From Candidatus Zixiibacteriota bacterium (GTDB taxonomy: Bacteria; Zixibacteria; MSB-5A5; GN15; PGXB01), in NCBI GenBank assembly GCA_020345705.1, contig CP070766.1:1442868-1457295 (forward strand): a DNA stretch of 14,428 nucleotides. Direction: 5' to 3'. Below are positions 6,236 to 12,857 of the stretch, one piece after another. The notes under the pieces are model-generated. The model made no database searches. It saw only the letters and a program-made list of their open reading frames with translations, and was not told where the DNA came from. A program made the translations under genes and the position numbers. Position 1 is the first letter of the stretch. The number at the start of each line of letters is the position of its first letter.

Positions 6236-8581
6236 ATGATCTCCAACAGGATTGGTCGTCTCGAGCTTTCCCCCACCTTGCGCATCAACGCCAAAGCCAA
6301 GGCCATGATCGCCGCCGGGGTGGATGTCATTGACCTCTCGGTCGGCGAACCGGATTTTCCAACGCCTGCCGACATCAAGGACGCGGGGAAAAAAGCCATC
6401 GACGATAACTTCACCGGATACACGGCCAACGACGGCATCCCGGAACTGAAAGAAGCCATCCAAACCAAGCTGAAACGCGAAAACGGCCTGGATTATAATC
6501 TCAACGAAATAATCGTCGGTGCCGGCGGCAAGCAGTGTCTTTATAATGCCTTTGTCTCCATACTCAACCGGGACGAAGAAGTAATCATTCCGGCGCCTTA
6601 CTGGGTTTCATACCCGCAGCAGGTCTCAATGGTCAAGGGCAAACCGGTCATAGTCCGGACCCGGGAAGAGAACGGATTTCGCATCACCCCCGAAGAACTC
6701 AAGGCAAATATCAACTTCAATACAAAAGCCCTTGTCATCAATAATCCCGGTAATCCGACCGGTTCGGCCTACACCCGTGAACAGCTAATGGAAATCTGTG
6801 AAATAGCCGTCGCCGAGGGCTTGATCATTGTCGCTGACGAAATCTACGAGAAAGTCATATATGGCGATTATGTCTTTCATTCCGTTGCCTCGCTGAGCGA
6901 CAAAATCAAAGCCAGAACAATCCTGGTAAACGGTGTTTCGAAATCATATTCCATGACCGGCTGGCGTATCGGCTACGCCGCCGGGCCGCGCGAAATCATT
7001 GCGGCCATGAATATCATACAGTCGCACAGCACCTCCAACGCCAACTCCATAGCTCAGAAGGCGGCCGCCGAGGCCCTTTCCGGCCACGAAGCGGAAATCA
7101 ACCGGATGGTTGCCGAATTCCAGGCACGCCGCAACTACACGCTCAACAAACTCAGACGTATCCCGGGCATCTCGTGTTATGAGCCGCAGGGTGCCTTTTA
7201 TCTCTTCCCGAATACTTCGGAATACTATAATACCGAGCACGGGGGAATGAAAATCCGCAACTCCTATGGGTTGGCTTATTACCTGCTAAAGGAGGCGGCG
7301 GTGGCAGTCGTGCCGGGGAGCGCTTTTGGAGCTGATGAAAACATCCGGCTTTCCTATGCCGCGTCGATGGACGAGATCGAGGAAGGCACCAACCGCATTA
7401 TCGAAGCCATGGCTAAACTGGTTGAGTCCCCCAAATACAAGCGCGTGGCTCTGCAGAATGTGATGACTCATCCTCGCTGCGCGGCGGAGGCGGAAACCGC
7501 GATTTCGGTCGAGGAACGCGACGCGCTGGTGCAGGAGGCCGAGGCGGCTCTCCCTTATGATCGTTATTTCGAGTGGAATGCGAATATAAACGGGATTATC
7601 ATTCAACTGCGGACCAATGTGCCGCACCTTTATGATTTCTGGGTCGAGAACTGGTATCCGGCTCAGCTGGAATCCGACCTCGAACCTCACGGCGTCATTT
7701 ATGCCGTTGACGGAGTCCCCGGCCGGAAACCGTTCGGCTACTACTGCCCGGAGATGAAAACGGCCATCCTCTTCAATACCTCGTACTACGGACAGATACG
7801 CAATTGGGCACTATGGATGGCGGCTCAGGCCAGCGAACGACTTCTGGATGTTCACGGCCTTCGGGCCGCCTGCCTGGATTCCGGCGGGCGCGGCCTGGCG
7901 CTTATCGGCCCGAAAGGCATGAAGCGTGGCTCAATGTTTTTCCGGCTCCTTGAAGATGACAACTTCCGCTTTTTGACCAATGACTGGGCCTTCGTGCGGT
8001 ATCGGGGCAGCGAGGCCATTGCCGACGCGCCCGAACGCAAATTCTATTTCAAGACCAACATCGTCAAAAGCTTCCGTCGGTATTCGCGAATTTTCGACCG
8101 CAGTAAATGCGAGAACGTCGTGACCAGCCGGGCCGATTGGACGAACTTGAAGGACCTTGAGGATGAATGCCCGCTCGATCTCGGCGAGCCATACTGCTAC
8201 TGGGGCTCCAATGAATCGCGAGCGCTCATCGATCCGGCATGGATCGGCGGCCCGCAGAAGTATGTCAGGCGATCACGAATTCAGACGGTCGTGTTTTTGC
8301 ATTACGAGCCCAACGGTCCGGGCGTAGAGAAGCTCACCGGCGAGGATGCCCTTGAATACGTCGCCGAAGGCAAGTACCGGGTTGCCTCCGGGGCAGGGCT
8401 ATCGCCCTACAAAACACTGCCTTTCTTTAACCCGTATATATTGGCCGCGTCACCGGACCAGGAGGACCTGCAACGGCGCAACTTCCACCAGTTGTTCAGG
8501 GTGGCCAAGGCGTATAAAGTGAACACCGCGGAGATGCCGGAGGATGCCCTCAAAGGGCGCATCCGTGATCTGATAGAATAG
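6236..8581 (+). CDS. Aspartate-type class I aminotransferase fused to a PEPCK/HPr-kinase-like domain
   Basis: Residues 1-395 are a complete class I PLP aminotransferase of the bacterial aspartate (I-gamma-like) type. Visible motifs are GYTANDGIPELKEA, NNPGNPTG, ADEIYEKVIYG, the PLP lysine K236 in SKSYSMTGWRIGY, and the carboxylate-binding arginine in NIRLSYAAS. The expected reaction is aspartate + 2-oxoglutarate to oxaloacetate + glutamate. A free enzyme of this family would end here, but the frame continues for about 386 residues. That extension has PEPCK-like motifs in order: a P-loop position GPKGMKRGS (558-566), TNDW (D583), FYFKTN (603-608), ENVV (626-629) and SRALIDP (R662). The downstream PEPCK has GLSATGKST, QDDI, YFVKTD, ENVM and GRAII in the same order. 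The Walker A lysine and Ser/Thr are replaced (K-R-G where G-K-S is expected), so nucleotide binding may be lost or altered. The SD AAGGAA is 6 bases before the ATG. Fold assignment of the second half is inference. Confidence 0.88.
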   Translation: MISNRIGRLELSPTLRINAKAKAMIAAGVDVIDLSVGEPDFPTPADIKDAGKKAIDDNFTGYTANDGIPELKEAIQTKLKRENGLDYNLNEIIVGAGGKQCLYNAFVSILNRDEEVIIPAPYWVSYPQQVSMVKGKPVIVRTREENGFRITPEELKANINFNTKALVINNPGNPTGSAYTREQLMEICEIAVAEGLIIVADEIYEKVIYGDYVFHSVASLSDKIKARTILVNGVSKSYSMTGWRIGYAAGPREIIAAMNIIQSHSTSNANSIAQKAAAEALSGHEAEINRMVAEFQARRNYTLNKLRRIPGISCYEPQGAFYLFPNTSEYYNTEHGGMKIRNSYGLAYYLLKEAAVAVVPGSAFGADENIRLSYAASMDEIEEGTNRIIEAMAKLVESPKYKRVALQNVMTHPRCAAEAETAISVEERDALVQEAEAALPYDRYFEWNANINGIIIQLRTNVPHLYDFWVENWYPAQLESDLEPHGVIYAVDGVPGRKPFGYYCPEMKTAILFNTSYYGQIRNWALWMAAQASERLLDVHGLRAACLDSGGRGLALIGPKGMKRGSMFFRLLEDDNFRFLTNDWAFVRYRGSEAIADAPERKFYFKTNIVKSFRRYSRIFDRSKCENVVTSRADWTNLKDLEDECPLDLGEPYCYWGSNESRALIDPAWIGGPQKYVRRSRIQTVVFLHYEPNGPGVEKLTGEDALEYVAEGKYRVASGAGLSPYKTLPFFNPYILAASPDQEDLQRRNFHQLFRVAKAYKVNTAEMPEDALKGRIRDLIE

Positions 8582-8590
8582 GAGAGGAGC

Positions 8591-9016
8591 ATGGCCAACA
8601 CACTCGGAATCGTCAAACCTGACGCGGTTCGTCGGAAACTGGTCGGCAGAATTGTAGAGAGAATCGAAAGGGCCGGCTTGATCCTGAGGGGAATGAAAGT
8701 CATGAAATTAACCCGTGAGCAGGCCGAAAAATTCTACGCCGTTCATGAAGGTAAACCGTTCTTCAAGTCACTCGTGGAATACATGACTTCCGGCCCGATA
8801 GTCGTCATGGTCATTGGCGGACACGGTTCCATTGAACGCTGGCGCGAACTTATGGGTGTTACCGATCCGGCGAAAGCAAAATACAACACCATCCGACGGG
8901 AATTCGGCACCTCGATTGAAAAGAACGTCGTTCACGGGTCGGACTGCCTCGAAACCGCCCGAAGAGAAGTCGGCTTTTTCTTCCGGGAGGATGAGGTTCT
9001 GCCGAAGGAAATCTAG
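8591..9016 (+). CDS. ndk: Nucleoside-diphosphate kinase
   Basis: Ndk transfers the gamma-phosphate between nucleoside tri- and diphosphates through a phosphohistidine. The 141-residue length and sequence are standard: TLGIVKPDAV at the N-terminus, YAVHEGKPFF, SGPIVVMVIGG and the active-site H115 in NVVHGSD (E. coli His117). The start is ATG 8591 with a GGAGAGGAG SD 1-3 bases after the aminotransferase-fusion stop. It sits between the fusion gene and the PEPCK gene, three bases before the latter, so all three should be made together. Ndk could adjust ATP/GTP balance for a nucleotide-dependent carboxykinase; that coupling is inference from position. Confidence 0.97.
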   Translation: MANTLGIVKPDAVRRKLVGRIVERIERAGLILRGMKVMKLTREQAEKFYAVHEGKPFFKSLVEYMTSGPIVVMVIGGHGSIERWRELMGVTDPAKAKYNTIRREFGTSIEKNVVHGSDCLETARREVGFFFREDEVLPKEI

Positions 9017-9019
9017 GAA

Positions 9020-10867
9020 ATGGCTGATTCGATATATCAGACGTCGCTCTACTCTCGATTCTACCGGGATCTTCAGCGCCGCCTTAACGGTCCGAACATC
9101 AGGACTATCAACCTTGAAGAGTTGCGTGATCAGGCGCTTCAGACTGGTCATCAGACCAAATTCGGCTCCTGGGGCTGGCGCTCGGCCGTCTCCAGTCGAA
9201 TCGCCGAGAAGACAGTTCTTATGGGGTCGGAGAAAGTACGCGAGTACTATCTATCGGATACCAAAAAGGCTATCATCTCCAGGGCCCCGGATGAGCTGGA
9301 CAAAGTCCTGCACCTGATGGAAACGCTTCCGTTCGTACATCTCCGTCGCCAGATGGGAGACAATCCGGAATACAACCCCAAGTGTAACCTTTATATGTCA
9401 GCGGCGGACCTCAAGAATTACCGCCTGGCCTACATGTGGGGACACACGATGGGACCGATTACCAGGAAGCCTGGCCCCGAGTTCACCCTGATCCACATTC
9501 CTGAGGAACATCATATCCGCCAGCAGGCGCTGGTTCTTCCCGACTACAACCTGACTCTTGTTCTGGGCTCGGATTATATGGGCGAGGACAAAAAAGGGTT
9601 CCTGCGTAACGGTATGTTCGCGGCTGACGCGCTGGGCATGCTCGGTCTGCACGCCGGGACAAAAGTCGTCATTATTCGCGACGCCAGAACGAATAAGCTT
9701 AAAAGGTACGGGGTATTCCTTTTCGGTCTTTCGGCGACCGGCAAAAGCACCTGGTCGTGCCACCAGCTCGGACTGGATTGGTCTAAGGGAGAGCGAACCC
9801 TTGTCTGCCAGGATGATATCTGTTTTCTCAAGAGCGACGGTGAAGCCTACGGTTCGGAGCAGAACTACTTCGTCAAAACCGACGTTGACAAAAAGCTTCA
9901 GGAGGCGATGTACAGCGCCCTCGTGCACAAGAGTGCACTATATGAAAATGTGATGATAAATGCCGACGGCACCCCGGATTTCCTTGACGAAAATCTGTGC
10001 GGTAACGGTCGAGCCATCATCATGAAAAAACAGCTAAAGATTAAGCGGGGGCACTGGCCGTTCGCCTTGAAAGATATTTGGTACCACTCGATAAACCTTC
10101 CCCCTATAGATGAACTGGATGGTATCGTGTTTGCATTCATCACACGACGCAATACGATCATGTCGTTTGCGCAGAGACTTACTCCGATTCAAGCGGTGCT
10201 GGCCTACCTGTGGGGCGAATCGAGCCACAGCTACGCGTCAAATCCCGCCAAGGCGGGTGAGTCGGTTCGTATCGTGGGGACTGACCCGTTCATCATCGGC
10301 TCGCGAGCCCACAAAGTCAATCTGTTTCATAAAATCGTAATGGACATGGCTGAGGCGTATCCGGATAAGGTTTCTTTTTACCAGTACAACACCGGCGGCA
10401 TGGGCGAGATAATCACCGAAGAAGGCGGAAAGAAGAAGGTGGTGCGGAAAACCGAACGGGTGCCGATTGACACCATGGCAACCATCCAGCGCGGCGATTT
10501 GCGGGGCACCAATCAGTACCAGGACAGCTTCCTGGGCACTCAGACAATTGCCCTGGCGGAAGGTGCCGACCTTGGCGCCTACAGGCCCGAGAGATATTAT
10601 TCCCGTGAACAAATCGACGAGTACCTTCGTGACCTTGTCGACGGCCGACGGAAATTCACGGAAAAAGTGGCGGAGGAGGGCCTGATGCCGGAAATCGCCC
10701 GGGCGGCGGAAGAGTCGTTCAAAATCGCTCCCGAAAAAGAAACCAAAGTTTATATGCCTGCTAAAACGAAAGAACCGCCTCCCAGGAAAGATAAAGAGAT
10801 TCAAAAATTGACCGACTGGAAGCCCAACCCGCGGCTGGCCCGAGATCGCGGCTGGCGCTACGGCTGA
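9020..10867 (+). CDS. pckA: Divergent ATP-type phosphoenolpyruvate carboxykinase
   Basis: PEPCK interconverts oxaloacetate + ATP and PEP + CO2 + ADP, linking the TCA cycle to gluconeogenesis. The 615 residues exceed the roughly 540 of E. coli PckA, but the core is recognisable. Compared from memory with E. coli, Y186 and K192 in YMGEDKKG stand for Y207/K213. H211 stands for H232 with identical spacing, Walker A is GLSATGKS (236-243), the metal-binding aspartate is in QDDI (D265/D266), and R331 in GNGRAI stands for R333. The canonical N-terminal TGRSPKDK substrate loop is not visible, and the first ~180 residues diverge. ELDGIVFAFITRRNT and GESVRIVGTDPF resemble a longer PEPCK subfamily of several bacterial and archaeal phyla. 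The last ~60 residues are charged and Pro/Lys-rich. The start is ATG 9020, three bases after ndk. Activity is likely but the nucleotide (ATP versus other) is not certain. Confidence 0.85.
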   Translation: MADSIYQTSLYSRFYRDLQRRLNGPNIRTINLEELRDQALQTGHQTKFGSWGWRSAVSSRIAEKTVLMGSEKVREYYLSDTKKAIISRAPDELDKVLHLMETLPFVHLRRQMGDNPEYNPKCNLYMSAADLKNYRLAYMWGHTMGPITRKPGPEFTLIHIPEEHHIRQQALVLPDYNLTLVLGSDYMGEDKKGFLRNGMFAADALGMLGLHAGTKVVIIRDARTNKLKRYGVFLFGLSATGKSTWSCHQLGLDWSKGERTLVCQDDICFLKSDGEAYGSEQNYFVKTDVDKKLQEAMYSALVHKSALYENVMINADGTPDFLDENLCGNGRAIIMKKQLKIKRGHWPFALKDIWYHSINLPPIDELDGIVFAFITRRNTIMSFAQRLTPIQAVLAYLWGESSHSYASNPAKAGESVRIVGTDPFIIGSRAHKVNLFHKIVMDMAEAYPDKVSFYQYNTGGMGEIITEEGGKKKVVRKTERVPIDTMATIQRGDLRGTNQYQDSFLGTQTIALAEGADLGAYRPERYYSREQIDEYLRDLVDGRRKFTEKVAEEGLMPEIARAAEESFKIAPEKETKVYMPAKTKEPPPRKDKEIQKLTDWKPNPRLARDRGWRYG

Positions 10868-10998
10868 GGATTGAGGAATTCTCCGACCGCCTCGGTTTGT
10901 GCTGTAACAGCCTTTCTTGAGATGATGAACTTCTTGCGGGATATCTTGTTTAAGCCGATTAAGTTGGCCATTTAAGACCGAGGAGATTTTTGACAGCT
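10868..10998 (+). other. Intergenic spacer between pckA and the FmdB gene
   Basis: This 131-base gap holds no clear terminator: I see no stem followed by a T-run. A weak promoter-like pair (TTGAGA 10917-10922, TATCTT 10942-10947, 19-base spacing) could give extra transcription of the two downstream genes. The SD AGGAG (10981-10985) precedes the FmdB start. Whether the downstream pair belongs to the same operon is open. Confidence 0.35.
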
Positions 10999-11280
10999 AT
11001 GCCGACCTATCAATACAGATGCAGCAAATGCGGTCACGAATTCGAGGAATTTCAGGGGATTACAGATGCCCCGATAGATTCGTGCCCGAAATGCCAGGCC
11101 GAAGCGGAACGTGTCATCACCGGCGGGGCTGGTTTCGTTCTGAAAGGCTCGGGTTTTTATACGACCGACCACCGTTCTCAATCATATAAAGATGGCGAAA
11201 AAAAGGAAAATTCGGAAATAGTGGCGCCGAAAAAACCGGAATCGAAAAAGAAGCCGGCGGCCACAAAGTCGAATGAATGA
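10999..11280 (+). CDS. FmdB-family small zinc-ribbon protein
   Basis: This is a 93-residue protein with the FmdB-type zinc ribbon at its N-terminus: MPTYQYRCSKCGHEFE, with C8/C11 and C29/C32 as the four zinc ligands. The last ~40 residues are low-complexity and rich in Lys, Glu and Pro, probably disordered. The family was named from a putative regulator of formamidase in Methylophilus, but most members have no proven function. I chose ATG 10999 because family members begin MPxYxYRC. A TTG at 10990 would add three residues and lies only 4 bases from the AGGAG SD, against 13 bases for the ATG, so the upstream start cannot be fully excluded. Its stop overlaps the FAD-oxidase start, indicating translational coupling. 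Confidence 0.88.
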   Translation: MPTYQYRCSKCGHEFEEFQGITDAPIDSCPKCQAEAERVITGGAGFVLKGSGFYTTDHRSQSYKDGEKKENSEIVAPKKPESKKKPAATKSNE

Positions 11281-12637
11281 AAACCGTCTGAGTAGTTTTA
11301 AAGAGCTCAAAGCCAGGTTCGGCGACAGGGCTATTCTGGAAACCGACGAATATGCCGATTATGCCACCGATGCCTCGGATATCGTAGTCAAAGCTGACGC
11401 CATAATCTTCCCGGAAAGCGAAAGCGAATTAGTCGAGATAGTCAGCTTCTGTCGAGAAGGAAGAGTCCCCATCATTTTCCGAGGCGCCGGCACCGGTTAT
11501 ACCGGCGGCGCGATTCCTGTCCCGGGCGGCCTGGTGCTGTCGCTGGAGAGACTGAAAAAACTCGAGATCGACCCCGAAAAGAAGCTGGCATATTGCGGCC
11601 CTGGAATTATAACCATCGAATTGATGCGTGAGGCGGAAAGACACTCTCTTTTCTACCCTCCTGATCCGGCCAGCTATGAAGAGTCAACGCTCGGAGGAAA
11701 CGTCGCCGAGTGCGCCGGGGGACTGCACTGTAAGAAGTACGGGGTCACGAAAGACTATATCATCGGCCTGCGGGCAGTTACTCTTCACGGAGAACTACTC
11801 GAAACAGGGATTTACTCGACCGGCGAGCTTTTCGATCTTTCGTCGATCCTCATCGGATCCGAAGGTTTGCTGGCGGCAGTCACGGAGATAGCCGTGAGAT
11901 TAATCGACCTGCCGGAGTTCGGCCCGACCATACTTGCCGCCTTTGCCAATCCCGAGGATGCCGCTCGCACCGTTTCCCAGGTCACTCGCGAAGGAATTAT
12001 TCCCTCGGTCATGGAATATATGGATGGCGACGCGGTGTTATGCTCCAACGCCTATGAGAAATCAATCGAGATTGACGGGGCCGAGGCGATTCTTCTCTTT
12101 GAAACAACCGGTCCGGGACGCTTTGATGAAGCCGATCGGATAGAAAAGGTTTGTCGGCGGCACAACACGATCCACCTGAAACGCGAAAACAGCAGGGATG
12201 AATCCGAAAGGCTGTGGAAAATCCGCCGCAACCTGTCCAAAGCCGTCAAAGAAGCTGCCGGCCGCAAGATTTCAGAGGATGTCTGTGTGCCGCCATCCAG
12301 ATTGCCCGAGCTGGTCGGCTTTGTTTCGCAGTTGGATAATAAATATCCGGTGAGAATCAACTCTTACGGTCATGCCGGTGACGGCAATCTTCACGTCAAT
12401 TTTCTGGCGGAAACCATGGAAGAAGCCGAGATGGCTGTGATTAATGAAGGCATAAGAAGGCTTTTTGACAAAACCCTCGAGTTGGGTGGAACACTGACCG
12501 GGGAACACGGCATCGGCCTGACCAAAAAGGAATTTCTGAATCTTGAATTCGACGAACCCACAATTTCGCATATGAAGAAGATAAAGTCCGCTTTTGACCC
12601 TGACAATCTCCTTAATCCCGGCAAAATGTTCCTTTAG
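11273..12637 (+). CDS. FAD-linked 2-hydroxyacid oxidase/dehydrogenase, GlcD/D-lactate dehydrogenase family
   Basis: This 454-residue flavoprotein oxidises a D-2-hydroxyacid such as glycolate or D-lactate to the 2-oxoacid. The FAD-binding type 4 (PCMH) domain covers about 30-215, with FRGAGTGYTGG as pyrophosphate-binding loop and PPDPASYEESTLGGNVAE plus KYGVTKDYI as the second FAD segment. The C-terminal FAD-oxidase cap holds SYGHAGDGNLHVNF, LTGEHGIGLTKKEF and the terminal PDNLLNPGKMFL signature. The start ATG 11273 overlaps the FmdB gene by 8 bases and has only a weak SD, so translation is probably coupled. The GlcE and GlcF partners of a glycolate oxidase complex are not in the window. It therefore more likely works alone or with electron carriers encoded elsewhere. 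Substrate is undetermined among glycolate, D-lactate and D-2-hydroxyglutarate. Confidence 0.9.
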   Translation: MNENRLSSFKELKARFGDRAILETDEYADYATDASDIVVKADAIIFPESESELVEIVSFCREGRVPIIFRGAGTGYTGGAIPVPGGLVLSLERLKKLEIDPEKKLAYCGPGIITIELMREAERHSLFYPPDPASYEESTLGGNVAECAGGLHCKKYGVTKDYIIGLRAVTLHGELLETGIYSTGELFDLSSILIGSEGLLAAVTEIAVRLIDLPEFGPTILAAFANPEDAARTVSQVTREGIIPSVMEYMDGDAVLCSNAYEKSIEIDGAEAILLFETTGPGRFDEADRIEKVCRRHNTIHLKRENSRDESERLWKIRRNLSKAVKEAAGRKISEDVCVPPSRLPELVGFVSQLDNKYPVRINSYGHAGDGNLHVNFLAETMEEAEMAVINEGIRRLFDKTLELGGTLTGEHGIGLTKKEFLNLEFDEPTISHMKKIKSAFDPDNLLNPGKMFL

Positions 12638-12666
12638 CGATCTTCCGCCGTATTTATCCGGTCCGA

Positions 12667-12686
12667 GCCGCCTCTGCTCCGGCGGC
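12667..12686 (+). other. Hairpin downstream of the FAD oxidase, not a classical terminator
   Basis: GCCGCC (12667-12672) pairs perfectly with GGCGGC (12681-12686) across an 8-base loop. It is followed on the plus strand by a run of eight A, not T. That is the wrong polarity for intrinsic termination of the upstream gene, and there is no minus-strand gene to end here. It may protect the 3' end of the mRNA or help Rho-dependent termination. Confidence 0.3.
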
Positions 12687-12743
12687 CTCGAAAAAAAATC
12701 TCGTCTGATCCCGCAAAAAAAGCACAAAATGCTCGCCGGTCTA

Positions 12744-12772
12744 TTGACAAAACGGCCGGAATGATTTACTAT
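12744..12772 (+). promoter_or_regulatory. Strong sigma70-like promoter for citrate synthase
   Basis: A perfect TTGACA (12744-12749) and TACTAT (12767-12772, five of six matches) are separated by the optimal 17 bases. Transcription should start near 12779, giving a leader of about 80 bases that includes a possible short ORF. This is the best promoter pattern in the window and suggests that citrate synthase is transcribed independently and well. Confidence 0.7.
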
Positions 12773-12798
12773 AGAGCTCAATTTCGTGGGGAGGTACA

Positions 12799-12846
12799 GT
12801 GCTTGTCCTTGTGAACATTCAAATCATTGGCAATAAACCAATATAG
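12799..12846 (+). CDS. Possible 15-aa leader ORF upstream of citrate synthase
   Basis: GGGGAGG (12788-12794) is a strong SD with no annotated gene behind it. Four bases later GTG 12799 opens a 15-codon frame, MLVLVNIQIIGNKPI, ending at TAG 12844-12846. That stop overlaps the SD of citrate synthase (AGGAG 12845-12849) and ends 11 bases before its ATG, the arrangement expected for coupling or reinitiation. Four bases is short for SD spacing, and the ORF is small enough to be chance. Confidence 0.3.
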   Translation: MLVLVNIQIIGNKPI

Positions 12847-12857
12847 GAGTTTACTAG

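Noticed and set aside
7463..8581. Separate gene for the PEPCK-like tail starting at ATG 7463
   Set aside because: No SD precedes this ATG, there is no stop or frame break between the aminotransferase and the tail, and the two halves share one continuous reading frame. The fusion reading is simpler, though relatives should be checked.
10923..10976. 17-codon frame MMNFLRDILFKPIKLAI between pckA and the FmdB gene
   Set aside because: The only purine stretch (GAG) abuts the first ATG, so no usable SD is present. The length is within chance expectation.
12667..12700. Intrinsic terminator after the FAD oxidase
   Set aside because: The stem is followed by A residues, not T, on the coding strand, and no minus-strand gene ends here.
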